Assembly (NCBI GenBank): GCA_963676865.2
Contig: CAXXSS010000001.1
Coordinates: 434,001 to 498,000, forward strand
Direction: 5' to 3'
DNA from: JAAYUD01 sp963676865
Lineage (GTDB): Bacteria; Bacteroidota; Bacteroidia; Bacteroidales; Bacteroidaceae
Length of the DNA stretch: 64,000 nucleotides
The notes under the pieces are model-generated. The model did no database searches. It had not been told where the DNA came from and saw only the letters and a list, made by a program, of their open reading frames with translations. A program made the position numbers and the translations under genes. Shown in pieces: positions 26,802 through 36,321 of this stretch (positions within the stretch are counted from its first letter, which is position 1; each line of letters starts with the position of its first letter).

Positions 26802-28793
26802 CTATTTCATACTATAATTGAAAGCCTTCGGACGAGTCATCGTCTCAGAATAAGTATTACCAAATCTATCGGTAACTTTTATTACCAAAGAAGAAGTAGC
26901 ACTCGAAGCTTTGACTTTAAAAAGATGTGCAGTCTGTTCGCTTGGGAAAGTGACAGCACTTGCTCCACCCGTCTTGATACGTGCCGCATCGTAAGATATG
27001 ATATGCAACGGATCGTATGTACAAACTCGCGTAACAGACAAAGATGTGCCATTTTCAGAAACTTCCACTTTCCATTGAGGATCATAGTTCCATACATTAA
27101 TCAAGACCTCATTGGCGGTACTAGGTGTAGCATACTCATGAGCGTATGCCGCCATATCAGACACATAATTAGGAGCGTACACACTAGGATCAATATAGGT
27201 TGTATTCAAATCGTATGCTCTGAATTGATAATCTTTTGTATATCCATAACTCTTATAATACCATCCCAAGTTATCTCCGCTAAAATTGTAAACGCCATAA
27301 CCGCCTGGAGTTCCATCACAACAGATATGATTTTTCACCAATTTGTTTGTCCACCACCAAGTAGCACAAACGGCAGCGGTATTATGCTCCATCAGATTGC
27401 TTTCTTTAGAAACATTATAATTGACATGAGTATGCCCCGTTAGAACTTGTACATTAGAGAATCCACTAAAATAACTAATAAAATTGGCGCCACCTGTCAT
27501 ATCATACGTATCCACTTGGCTTTGTCCTGAAAGAGAGGGCCGCTCATATAAAGGAGCATGCATACCAACAACAACAGGAGTATTTTTGTCAGAAACAAGA
27601 GCCAAATCTTTCTTCAGCCATTCTATTTCTTCATTAATAAGCACTTTATTGTAATTGCGTTCGCCCACCGTACCTTGATTAGCACCCGTATTCAAATATT
27701 GTATATTATCTAAAACGATGTAATGAACCTTGCCTATATTAAACGAATAATAAATCGGACCACAGACACGACGCCAAGCAGCTTCGGCCAACCAATCGTC
27801 CGGGCAATAAGGATCATTGTCATGATTGCCCATACAATGAAAAGTAGTAGCATTCAATCCCTGCATTTCTACATACGATTGAGGAAGAGCGTAGCTATTA
27901 GCATACCAATAAGCATCCCAACTTTCATCTCCCATACTCATTACATATACACGATAACCCGCGGTAGACAAATCAGAGATAGTACTATTCACATCTTTAA
28001 CAAAAGCTCTAAATTGCGTAACATCATCATTACGATTGGCCAAATGGAAATCAGTCAAAGCTAAAACAGCATGTTTTTGATTATCCACTTTCCTTAAAGA
28101 GAAATCAGCTTGTTCTACAGTTGCCGGAGAAGCACTATTCACCCGAGCATAAAACAACGGTGCATTTCCATCATTAGTCACTTCATAACCACTAGGGATC
28201 GAAATAAATACATATCCGTATTTTTTGTTTGAAGGAAGATAATAAATACCATTTGCATCGGTTTGCGTCACTTCTATACCATCTGAGACTGCAACTCCCT
28301 TTATACCTTCACCATTGCAATAGACGACACCCTTAACAGTCATTCCGTCTTTGTCGGGAATAGAAAGATTGACAGTAATCTGAATAGCGACTTTCGAAAG
28401 ACTTACTTTAACATTACCACGAGTCAAGTAAAAATAATAAGTCCCGGTAGAAAAATCGGAAGGCAGAGTAAACGACCAAGAAGAGTCTGTAACAGAACTT
28501 ACCGAAGTAGTATATTCGGCACCATCTGTTGATGTAAACGCCAGCTTGTCACCTACTACAATACCTTTTCCAGATAAAGTAACGACAGTTCCGTTTTCCA
28601 CTGAAAGCGGATTAGGAATCGACACACCTGTAATGCCAAGCGTCTCAATCTTGGCGGTATTATCATCATCCTTGCAACTAGTACAAGATAATCCGAAGCC
28701 AAGACACAACACAATAACCAAAAACTGCCGCAGAACTTTTTTCGACGGAGCATAACGGTTATCATTTCTCAAAAAGGAATTTCTCATTTCCAT
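26802..28793 (-). CDS. Surface calcineurin-like phosphoesterase with IPT and MetallophosN/C domains
   Basis: 663 residues. A lipoprotein-like signal ends LSCTSC. Then an IPT/TIG-like domain (about 50-140), a MetallophosN beta domain (about 150-225; GVVYCNGEGIKGVAVSDG, TDANGIYYLPS), the phosphoesterase core (LTDFHLANRND, MSMGDESWD, FHCMGNHDNDPYC, GMHAPL, LTGHTHVNYN) and a MetallophosC domain. The metal ligands Asp, His, Asn and His are all present. It should hydrolyse phosphodiesters or phosphomonoesters at the cell surface. First gene of the susCD operon; a -7 box is at 28862-28869. Confidence 0.9.
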   Translation of the reverse strand: MEMRNSFLRNDNRYAPSKKVLRQFLVIVLCLGFGLSCTSCKDDDNTAKIETLGITGVSIPNPLSVENGTVVTLSGKGIVVGDKLAFTSTDGAEYTTSVSSVTDSSWSFTLPSDFSTGTYYFYLTRGNVKVSLSKVAIQITVNLSIPDKDGMTVKGVVYCNGEGIKGVAVSDGIEVTQTDANGIYYLPSNKKYGYVFISIPSGYEVTNDGNAPLFYARVNSASPATVEQADFSLRKVDNQKHAVLALTDFHLANRNDDVTQFRAFVKDVNSTISDLSTAGYRVYVMSMGDESWDAYWYANSYALPQSYVEMQGLNATTFHCMGNHDNDPYCPDDWLAEAAWRRVCGPIYYSFNIGKVHYIVLDNIQYLNTGANQGTVGERNYNKVLINEEIEWLKKDLALVSDKNTPVVVGMHAPLYERPSLSGQSQVDTYDMTGGANFISYFSGFSNVQVLTGHTHVNYNVSKESNLMEHNTAAVCATWWWTNKLVKNHICCDGTPGGYGVYNFSGDNLGWYYKSYGYTKDYQFRAYDLNTTYIDPSVYAPNYVSDMAAYAHEYATPSTANEVLINVWNYDPQWKVEVSENGTSLSVTRVCTYDPLHIISYDAARIKTGGASAVTFPSEQTAHLFKVKASSATSSLVIKVTDRFGNTYSETMTRPKAFNYSMK

Positions 28794-28861
28794 ATAATAA
28801 GATTTTGAAACAATATATTAGATTTTAAAGCACAGTATTCAATTTTTTTGCAATTATAAGA

Positions 28862-28869
28862 CAAATATA
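28862..28869 (-). promoter_or_regulatory. -7 box for the phosphoesterase-susCD operon
   Basis: Minus-strand TATATTTG, about 70 nt before the ATG at 28793. No good -33 TTTG is visible. Confidence 0.45.
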
Positions 28870-29181
28870 ACGAAACGACAAGTAAAAAAAGAAATATTTT
28901 TCATTTCATGGCGTTTTTTTTCACAAACAACAATTTTAATTAATATTTTATCGTTTTGAAATGGTTTTGAAACAAAATAAAAAAGTGAAATATCACATCC
29001 GATCATATCAACTAAATTCACTTTATAAATCATTTAGAACCAGGCGCTTTCACCAAAAACATGATCTCTTTATTTTTGATGTATACACATATTACATTCT
29101 TTTCTTAATAGTAACCTTCTATATCTTAATATGATATCATACATATGAGACATTTGAGCTTGTAGTATATCCTAGAATTGT

Positions 29182-29269
29182 CGTATGTTAGTTTTTTCGG
29201 TGACGTCCTTATGTTTTTCGCGTGACGTACATACGACAACAAAAAAACATACATACGTGGATGGGGCGA
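29182..29269. repeat. 22-bp phased repeat array, copy A
   Basis: Units of exactly 22 bp start at 29182, 29204, 29226 and 29248, beginning CGTATGTTAG, CGTCCTTATG, CGTACATACG and CATACATACG. Bases 29178-29208 are the perfect inverted match of 1097-1127. The same unit order, read on the opposite strand, is found at 46516-46440. The sequence is between the two phosphoesterase genes. Confidence 0.75.
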
Positions 29270-29328
29270 AGAATGGATTATGGATGGACCAAACGAAATT
29301 GTTTTGCGTTATCATATTTTACCAAAAG

Positions 29329-29488
29329 TGCCGAACATGCCGAAGTACATATAGAGAGTTCTAACTTTTTTTATTCGACGTTTTATACGAATATCAAAAA
29401 GATACCTACGATTAGTAATTATGATATACAAAAAATCCCCAAATAAAAAAAATATAGAAGAGTAGAAAGTACTTCGGCACCTTCGGCA
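29329..29488. repeat. Long imperfect hairpin next to the conserved element, copy A
   Basis: Arms 29329-29348 (TGCCGAACATGCCGAAGTAC) and 29469-29488 are complementary at 18 of 20 positions. Each arm is itself a doubled TGCCGAA. Inside are T-rich and A-rich tracts that also pair (TTTTTTTATT / AATAAAAAAA). Same architecture, with different arm sequence, at 46162-46322. Confidence 0.65.
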
Positions 29489-29750
29489 GGGGTATGTCTA
29501 TTTTCGAAACGATAGTATATCGTGAGTGCGATTTTCCGAAGGAGGAGTTTTCTTATGTTTTTTCGAAATCTGCCGTTTCCTCTCTAAGAAATACAGCTTT
29601 ACTCTTTTTCAAAAAAGGCTCATCAAACTATTGATTTGTAATCTATTTGATACGGATATATTAGATTTGCACAAATGATGATATTGCATAAAAAGCTAAG
29701 AAGGGACAGATTTACGCCTTTTCTGGAATTTGCCTAAAAAAACTCCCTCA
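29489..29750 (+). repeat. Conserved ~250-bp intergenic element, copy A
   Basis: Collinear with the minus strand of 45903-46161. Shared tracts include ATTTTCGAA, TAGTATAT, TGCGATTTTC, AATCTATTTGAT, ATGATGAT, CATAAAAAGCT, GGACAGATTTACG and TTTTCT. A ~200-bp core (29543-29744) is bounded by GGAGTTTT and AAAACTCC. No coding frame is conserved between the copies, so it resembles a MITE or a structured RNA rather than a gene remnant. Confidence 0.7.
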
Positions 29751-29967
29751 AAATAAAACATCTCTATTTTGTAACTTTTATTCATAACATCCAAAAAGAA
29801 ATAAGGCGAATAAAACAATTCATAAGAGCCCAAATAGCATCCTACAGGGGCATACCACTTACGTTAGGATAAGAAAAGTATCTTATAAATACAAGCCAAG
29901 GCATTGCATTTATAATAATAAGGAGAAAGAGTTCTATTAAAAAGCAATTGAAACAACGTCGCTCTTT
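29751..29967. other. Intergenic, nothing recognised
   Basis: AT-rich spacer between the repeat element and the end of the metallophosphoesterase gene. No promoter, terminator or ORF could be supported. Confidence 0.4.
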
Positions 29968-31077
29968 CTATTTATCAAAAACAAAAGTAAATTCATTTTC
30001 TTTATCAGTTCTAGTAGACAAATGCCTGGTAGAAGGTGAACAATCAAACAGTGGCGAAAAAGTTTTCACTTTCACCGTCTTACCATCAGGAAAGAATTCT
30101 AATATACGAAGCCATCCATCTCCCCCATTACCATTCCGATGTCCTCCTCCTTCCGATTGCGCGTCAAAGAGCATTTGATATACATTTTGACCCGAAATAT
30201 TTTTATCTTGCCTGAATCCTTTTCCCATAATATGACCACAAAGCACTAGCTCTATATTATTAGGTTTCACCAGTTTTTCCCAAATATCCTTACCCGAATT
30301 CCCATCTTCCAAACCTACTCCGGCTCTTCTAAAAATATTATCGGAAACATAAGAAGGAGAAATCATACCTTGTTTGCCGGTTACATATTCATTATTCGCT
30401 CTAATATAAGAATGAGTAAGAAGTACTATCCGATCATCCTTGTATTCGGGCAACTTTACCACATTGTTAGCCCATCTCATTACAGTATCTCTAGGAGCGT
30501 ACTCTAACGAAAGGAAAAGATAATTTTTCTGATCGGGCATCTTCATTTCAAAAGCAGCATTTTCCATCGTCATATAGCCTTCACAATCCGGTGCAGTCTG
30601 GCGCAAATATTTCTGATTAAGCACATTGCGATTGGAAGTTATATAATGGCGATATTGCGAAAAGGCCTTTTTACCGTCCAATGTATAAGAATAATCGTGA
30701 TTACCGGTAGCAAGAATATAAGGAACTTTCCCATTCAACCGATCAAAAGCATGCGCCACAAACTTCCATTGCTCATTTGACGGAACATTACCGTCGTTGT
30801 TGTTCACGATCCAATCGTTATACTCCACCAAGTCACCCGGGCACATCACCAATTTAATATGCAACGAATCGACGTGACTTTCAATCCAAGCCAACATCAA
30901 GTCCAAAATAGGCTGATTGCAGGTATATTTTGAATAATTCTGGATATCAGGAATGAAAACTAATGTCCAAGAATCGGGATTATCCAATTTAATACGCTTA
31001 TCACCAGACTTCCCCCAACATAAAGGAACAGATACAAACAATATCAGCAGAAATAGCGAAAGAACTTTTCTATTCAT
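29968..31077 (-). CDS. Secreted calcineurin-like metallophosphoesterase
   Basis: 369 residues with a signal peptide (MNRKVLSLFLLILFVSVPLCWG). Metallophosphoesterase motifs in order: FIPDIQNYSKY (D-x-Q variant of DxH), MCPGDLVEY (GD), LATGNHDYSY (GNHD), LLTHSYI and LCGHIMGKG (GH). In the first motif His is replaced by Gln, which is also seen in a subgroup of secreted phosphodiesterases. Lies between the susCD/phosphoesterase operon and the divergent glpABC genes, so it probably supplies glycerol-3-phosphate or related products in the periplasm. Confidence 0.87.
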   Translation of the reverse strand: MNRKVLSLFLLILFVSVPLCWGKSGDKRIKLDNPDSWTLVFIPDIQNYSKYTCNQPILDLMLAWIESHVDSLHIKLVMCPGDLVEYNDWIVNNNDGNVPSNEQWKFVAHAFDRLNGKVPYILATGNHDYSYTLDGKKAFSQYRHYITSNRNVLNQKYLRQTAPDCEGYMTMENAAFEMKMPDQKNYLFLSLEYAPRDTVMRWANNVVKLPEYKDDRIVLLTHSYIRANNEYVTGKQGMISPSYVSDNIFRRAGVGLEDGNSGKDIWEKLVKPNNIELVLCGHIMGKGFRQDKNISGQNVYQMLFDAQSEGGGHRNGNGGDGWLRILEFFPDGKTVKVKTFSPLFDCSPSTRHLSTRTDKENEFTFVFDK

Positions 31078-31296
31078 AACAGTGTTTTTTTATTAGTTCA
31101 CAAATTTCGAAATAAAACTTCATATAATGAATACCATATTCTTATTTTTTCTCATGGTTTTAATATTATTTATTCTTTAAGCTGAAAAGTACATTGTATT
31201 TCTCACTTATTAGTGACTAGCCACTGTCTTCAAACAGGCTAAAAGAAAAGAAATGAAAGAATATAAAAACATAAACGTTTATTTTGCGTCATATTA

Positions 31297-31328
31297 TTTG
31301 TTTTTTATGTTTTTTATTTCTTTCTTTG
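31297..31328 (+). promoter_or_regulatory. Promoter of glpABC
   Basis: TTTG at 31297-31300, a 20-bp gap and TTTCTTTG at 31321-31328, a -7 box with TT for TA. The start codon is 19 nt further on. A DeoR operator was not recognised. Confidence 0.5.
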
Positions 31329-31346
31329 TGCCTGATAAATCATTAA

Positions 31347-32978
31347 ATGAAAATTGAAAAACTAATGAACGAATACGATGTCATTATTATAGGAGGCGGA
31401 GCTACCGGAGCCGGTACACTACGCGACTGTTCATTACGTGGACTGAAAGCAGCATTAATAGAGCGTTCGGATATTGCAACCGGAGCTACCGGAAGAAACC
31501 ACGGTTTACTCCACAGTGGAGCACGTTATGCTGTAACCGATCAGGAGTCGGCACAAGAATGCATTAGTGAGAATCAGATTCTCAGACACATAGCCAGACA
31601 TTGTGTAGACCAGACCGATGGTTTCTTCATCAGCCTACCTGATGACGATTTAGCTTTTCAAAATAAATTTGTAGAATCATGCCTGAAAGCAGGAATTCGC
31701 GCCGATGTTCTCGACCCGAAAGAAGCCCTATCGCTGGAGCCATCAATGAATCCTTCGGCAATAGGCGCCGTCAGAGTGCCGGATGGTTCTATCGACCCTT
31801 TCAGACTTACAGCTTCGAATATTCAAGACGCAAAAGCTCACGGAGCTACCGTGTTGACATATCATCTCGTTACTGAGTTGCTACACCGGCAAGGAGTAAT
31901 TAACGGAGTAAGAGCCACCGATATGAGAACCGGAGAACAAACCGAACTGCATGCCCCCATTGTCGTAAATGCTTGTGGCATTTGGGGAGCGCATCTGGCT
32001 CAAATGGCAGGAGTCAAAATTTCCATGTTTCCTGCCAAAGGTGCTTTGCTCATATACGGACATCGCGTCAACAAAATAGTATTGAACCGCTGCCGCAAAC
32101 CTTCGGATGCCGATATTCTTGTACCGGGCGATACCATTTGTTTGATAGGAACCACTTCGACAAAAGTTCCTTACGATGAAATAGACAATATGTATGTGTT
32201 GCCCGAAGAAGTAGAGATCTTACGCAAGGGAGCCCAAGAACTCTCACCTATTTTAGAAAAGACTCGAATACTAAGATGCTATGCTGGTGTCAGACCGCTA
32301 GTCGCTTCTGACGACGATCCATCAGGGCGCAGTGTGAGTCGGGGTATCGTACTTTTCGATCACGAAAAGCGCGACGGTCTGAAAGGCTTTGTCACTATTA
32401 CCGGTGGTAAATTAATGACTTATCGCCTAATGGCGGAAAAAGCGACCGACTTGGTATGCGAAAAGCTCCATGTAAATAAAAAGTGCGAAACAGCTCACAT
32501 CAAACTACCTGGATCGCGCGAAGACAAAGAGACAACGCTAAAGAAATTATATTCAATGCCGGTTTCTATCCAAGAATCGATGGTATACCGACACGGCGAT
32601 ATGGCAGAGAAAATGTCAAAGAACGATACGGTAAACAACAGCTTGGTGTGCGAATGCGAAGAAGTATCGTATGGAGAAGTAAGTTATGCCATCGACCACA
32701 TGGATGTACACAACCTGATCGATCTTAGACGCCGCACACGCGTAGGAATGGGAACATGCCAAGGTGAGTTTTGTGCATGTCGGGCTATAGGCATATTGGC
32801 CAAACAAAAACAAATCTGTCCAACTCAGGAGAAAGAAGAACTCATTGCTTTTCTGAATGAACGCTGGAAAGGTGTGAAACCTATTGCATGGGGCGACAGC
32901 CTGCGCGAAAGCCAATATGCCTCATGGGTATACGAAAGTGTTTGTGGACTTGGTAATGAAAATAAAAATAAAGAATAA
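31347..32978 (+). CDS. glpA: Anaerobic glycerol-3-phosphate dehydrogenase subunit A
   Basis: 543 residues, equal to E. coli GlpA (542). N-terminal FAD site YDVIIIGGGATGAGTLRDCSLRG, then RSDIATGATGRNHGLLHSGARYAV, and a C-terminal BFD-like [2Fe-2S] domain with Cys435, Cys437, Cys471 and Cys476 (VCEC ... TCQGEFC). It oxidises glycerol-3-phosphate to dihydroxyacetone phosphate, passing electrons through GlpC to menaquinone. The start could also be at the Met 7 codons later. Stop and the glpB start overlap by one base, so translation is coupled. Confidence 0.95.
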   Translation: MKIEKLMNEYDVIIIGGGATGAGTLRDCSLRGLKAALIERSDIATGATGRNHGLLHSGARYAVTDQESAQECISENQILRHIARHCVDQTDGFFISLPDDDLAFQNKFVESCLKAGIRADVLDPKEALSLEPSMNPSAIGAVRVPDGSIDPFRLTASNIQDAKAHGATVLTYHLVTELLHRQGVINGVRATDMRTGEQTELHAPIVVNACGIWGAHLAQMAGVKISMFPAKGALLIYGHRVNKIVLNRCRKPSDADILVPGDTICLIGTTSTKVPYDEIDNMYVLPEEVEILRKGAQELSPILEKTRILRCYAGVRPLVASDDDPSGRSVSRGIVLFDHEKRDGLKGFVTITGGKLMTYRLMAEKATDLVCEKLHVNKKCETAHIKLPGSREDKETTLKKLYSMPVSIQESMVYRHGDMAEKMSKNDTVNNSLVCECEEVSYGEVSYAIDHMDVHNLIDLRRRTRVGMGTCQGEFCACRAIGILAKQKQICPTQEKEELIAFLNERWKGVKPIAWGDSLRESQYASWVYESVCGLGNENKNKE

Positions 32979-34240
32979 TGATTTTTGATACAGTAATAAT
33001 AGGAGGAGGATCTTCCGGATTGGCTTGCGGCATACGGCTGCAAGAAGCGGGGAAGAAATGTGTCATTATTTCTTCGGGGCAAAGTGCTCTTCATTTTTCA
33101 TCGGGTTCATTCGATTTGTTGAACACACTGCCCGACGGTACAAAAGTAACAAATCCTATTGATGCGCTAAAGGAACTAAAAGCACAGAATCCAAAGCATC
33201 CGTATACAAAAATAGGAGAAGAAAAGTTTGCCCATCTTGCTCAAGAAGCTCAAAGGTTACTTTCCGATGCCCAAATTAGGACGGTAGGTTCTTTCCATGC
33301 AAATCACTACCGCCTGACTCCCTTCGCCATAACCAAACCGACTTGGCTCACAATGGCCGACTATGTCTATGCCGAGCAGCCCGATACTTTCGCGTGGAAA
33401 AATATATATGTCGTCAACTTCACCGCTTATCTCGACTTCCATCCCAATTTCTTTGCCGACAAGTTTAGGCGAATGGGCATGAGTGTTCGCGAGATAGAGA
33501 TCGACTTGGCTACTATCGCAAACAATAAAAACAATCTGAGCGAAATGCGTTCCACAAATATAGCTCGATTGTTTGACAACGGGAAAACATTTGCCAACTT
33601 TGCCAATATTCTAAAATCGAAGATAGAGAATAGCGACACTGTTTTACTTCCTGCTTGCTTAGGGCTTGAACGTACGGACATCGTAGAGACACTTTCCGAT
33701 GTTTTGGGCGTAACAGTAAAGCTATTACCTACTTTTCCTCCATCCGTATCGGGTATTCGCGCTCAATATTTATTGAAACAACGTTTCATGAATTTGGGCG
33801 GTACCTATATGCTTGGCGACACGGTCAACAAAGTAGAATTCGAAGACAACCGCATAAGCAAAATATATACCGTCAATCACAACGATATTCCATTACGCGG
33901 CGAGCAATATGTTTTATGTTCAGGAAGTTTCTTCAGCCAAGGATTAGTAGCACTGCCCAACGATATAATCGACCCCATTTGCGGTTTAGACATCGATTAC
34001 ATTTCGGATCGCAAGCAATGGTTTGCCGATAACACATTCGATAAGCAGAATTACGAATCGTTCGGTATAAAGACCGACGAACACTTTTTAGCAATAAAAG
34101 ACCAGAAAACGATCGACAACTTACATGTTTGCGGAGCTTCTCTTGGAGGTTTCAATGCTTTGAAGGAAGGTTGTGGAGGTGGTGTATCGCTATTGACCGC
34201 ACTCTATGCAGCCGAAGAGATTTTAGGTAACAAGAAGTAA
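32978..34240 (+). CDS. glpB: Anaerobic glycerol-3-phosphate dehydrogenase subunit B
   Basis: 420 residues; E. coli GlpB is 419. FAD-binding start FDTVIIGGGSSGLACGIRLQEAGKKCVIIS and family stretch SSGQSALHFSSGSFDLL, with LHVCGASLGGFNALKEGCGGGVSLLTA near the C-terminus. GlpB works with GlpA as the flavin-containing part of the membrane-associated complex. Middle gene of glpABC, followed after 15 nt by glpC. Confidence 0.93.
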   Translation: MIFDTVIIGGGSSGLACGIRLQEAGKKCVIISSGQSALHFSSGSFDLLNTLPDGTKVTNPIDALKELKAQNPKHPYTKIGEEKFAHLAQEAQRLLSDAQIRTVGSFHANHYRLTPFAITKPTWLTMADYVYAEQPDTFAWKNIYVVNFTAYLDFHPNFFADKFRRMGMSVREIEIDLATIANNKNNLSEMRSTNIARLFDNGKTFANFANILKSKIENSDTVLLPACLGLERTDIVETLSDVLGVTVKLLPTFPPSVSGIRAQYLLKQRFMNLGGTYMLGDTVNKVEFEDNRISKIYTVNHNDIPLRGEQYVLCSGSFFSQGLVALPNDIIDPICGLDIDYISDRKQWFADNTFDKQNYESFGIKTDEHFLAIKDQKTIDNLHVCGASLGGFNALKEGCGGGVSLLTALYAAEEILGNKK

Positions 34241-34255
34241 TATTATACAAAGACA

Positions 34256-35479
34256 ATGGAATCAATAAATAAAAGCGACAATAATTTTGAACAATGCCTG
34301 AAGTGTACCATTTGTACGGTTTATTGTCCGGTATTGGCTGTAAATCCACAGTTCCCCGGTCCCAAGCATGGAGGCCCCGATCAAGAACGCCTGCGTCTCA
34401 AAATGCCTTCTTTTTATGAAGAGGCAAACAAATATTGCATGAATTGTAAACGATGCGAAGTGGCTTGTCCATCCAACGTACGCATTGGCGATATCATTCA
34501 GAAAGCGAAGCTCAAATATAGCCGACACAGACCATCGGTACGAGATTTCTTCTTGTCGCACACCGACTTGGTCGGAACGTTATCATCTCCATTCGCACCA
34601 TTGGTCAATAAAGCTCTAGGCTGGAATGTGACCAAACAAATACTTGACGGAGTTCTCAAAGTGGACCGCCATCGTACATTCCCGAAATATTCGCACGAAA
34701 AATTCACCTTTTGGATGAAGAAGCATGCAGACGAACAGAAACAATTCTCACATCAGCTATGCTATTTTCATGGATGCTATGTCAACTACAACTTCCCCGA
34801 TCTAGGAAAAGACCTGGTCCGAATAATGAATGCATTCGGTTATGGTGTAGAACTCCTGGAAGAAGAGAAATGTTGTGGAGTAGCACTAATATCCAACGGT
34901 TTCGTAGGTCAAGCTCGTAAGCAGGCAGAAACCAATTTAAAATCAATCCGCAAAGCCGTTTCACAGGAGAAACCGATCATTCTCACCTCTTCGACTTGTG
35001 CAATGACTTTGCGCGACGAATATCCACACGTCTTAAATCTCGACAACAAAGATGTACGCGATCACATTGAGATAGCCACCCGTTTCATTTATCGCATGAT
35101 TCACGAAACAAAAGCATTCGACGTCTCAAAACTAAAATTCAGCAATCGTCCCCTAAAGATAGCCTATCATACTCCATGCCATCTGGAAAAACTTGGCTGG
35201 GAGTACTACTCACTCGAACTATTACGACTCATCCCTAACATTAACCTTACGGTTTTGAAGCCCAACTGCTGCGGTATTGGCGGAACATACGGGTTCAAAA
35301 AAGAAAACTATGAAAACGCACAAAAGATAGGAGCTCCCCTGTTTAAAGAGATAGAAGAAGGAGATTTTGATTTTATCGTTTCAGATTGTGAAACCTGCAA
35401 ATGGCAAATAGAGATGTCCACTTCTAAGAAATGCATACATCCACTCAGCGTCTTTGCACAAGCGTTGGATCTAGCATAA
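34256..35479 (+). CDS. glpC: Anaerobic glycerol-3-phosphate dehydrogenase subunit C
   Basis: 407 residues. Two [4Fe-4S] motifs (CLKCTICTVYCP near 17-28 and CMNCKRCEVACP near 62-73) are followed by two CCG domains (EEKCCGVALIS and PNCCGIGGTYGFKKE), the normal GlpC layout. It links the GlpAB flavin centre to the quinone pool at the membrane. Completes the operon, so the cell can use glycerol-3-phosphate as electron donor, for example to fumarate. A weak hairpin (CTACT/AGTAG) follows at about 35490. Confidence 0.94.
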   Translation: MESINKSDNNFEQCLKCTICTVYCPVLAVNPQFPGPKHGGPDQERLRLKMPSFYEEANKYCMNCKRCEVACPSNVRIGDIIQKAKLKYSRHRPSVRDFFLSHTDLVGTLSSPFAPLVNKALGWNVTKQILDGVLKVDRHRTFPKYSHEKFTFWMKKHADEQKQFSHQLCYFHGCYVNYNFPDLGKDLVRIMNAFGYGVELLEEEKCCGVALISNGFVGQARKQAETNLKSIRKAVSQEKPIILTSSTCAMTLRDEYPHVLNLDNKDVRDHIEIATRFIYRMIHETKAFDVSKLKFSNRPLKIAYHTPCHLEKLGWEYYSLELLRLIPNINLTVLKPNCCGIGGTYGFKKENYENAQKIGAPLFKEIEEGDFDFIVSDCETCKWQIEMSTSKKCIHPLSVFAQALDLA

Positions 35480-35526
35480 AACAGGATCGTCTACTTATTA
35501 ATAGTAGGTTCTTTTATCATTATTCT

Positions 35527-36321
35527 TTAACGAGGCGCATAGAAACGCAGGTACTTGTCAATATTATCCCGCAAGTACGCCACATTATGATGCCCTGCAA
35601 ACACATGGTTTTGCACATTTATTTCTCTATTTTTCAGTATCTTATCGAGGGCGGCACAGCCTTTATAAAAGCCGCCCTCGTCTTTATCACCTGCATCCAG
35701 ATAGAAATGCATATCTGCCATAATATTTTTTCGTGCAGCGATATGCAACGGATCATATTCCAGCCACATTTCTTCAGAACGAAAATAAGGTTCATCCTCT
35801 TCTTCCAATGTAAGTTCCAAAGCCGGCATGTGCCCACCTATCTTGGTAAATAAAGACTGATGGCGAAGAGCTAAATGCAACGCTTCATATCCACCGGCCG
35901 ATGCTCCTCCCACATATCGATAACGCCTGTCTGCCAATGTTCTGAAACGACTATCGACAAAGGGTATTACGTCATCAATGAAATAATCTTCATAGCGGCC
36001 GAGGTTTATAATCATACCATTCGAGGAAACGACCTCTGTACAAGTGTCGGCAGAATTCAAGCCACGACTATTTTCCATATTAGGACAAGCAATGATTAAG
36101 GGCCTCATCTCGCCCTTGTCAATTAATCGGTCAGCCATTTCTCTGACTCCTACATCATAGATAAATCTTTCATCCCCACTCCGTCCGTGCAACAGATAGA
36201 GCACAGGCAATCCTTCTGCTTCTTTGTACCCCACAGGCAAATACACACAAAGATTCATCTCTTTACCCAGTGCATTGCTGTATATTTTTGTATCTATGAC
36301 TTGCGAACCGCTATTTATCAT
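35527..36321 (-). CDS. Esterase of the esterase D / enterochelin-esterase-like family
   Basis: 264 residues with no signal peptide. Alpha/beta hydrolase core: LPVLYLLHGRSGDERF, nucleophile elbow GGASAGGYEALHLAL (GASAGG), Asp in FYLDAGDKDEGG and His in FAGHHNVAYLRDNIDKYLRFYAPR. The ATG overlaps the stop of the upstream beta-lactamase gene by 4 nt, so the two are translationally coupled. Likely a cytoplasmic carboxylesterase; substrate unknown, and the coupling with a beta-lactamase is curious. Confidence 0.85.
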   Translation of the reverse strand: MINSGSQVIDTKIYSNALGKEMNLCVYLPVGYKEAEGLPVLYLLHGRSGDERFIYDVGVREMADRLIDKGEMRPLIIACPNMENSRGLNSADTCTEVVSSNGMIINLGRYEDYFIDDVIPFVDSRFRTLADRRYRYVGGASAGGYEALHLALRHQSLFTKIGGHMPALELTLEEEDEPYFRSEEMWLEYDPLHIAARKNIMADMHFYLDAGDKDEGGFYKGCAALDKILKNREINVQNHVFAGHHNVAYLRDNIDKYLRFYAPR

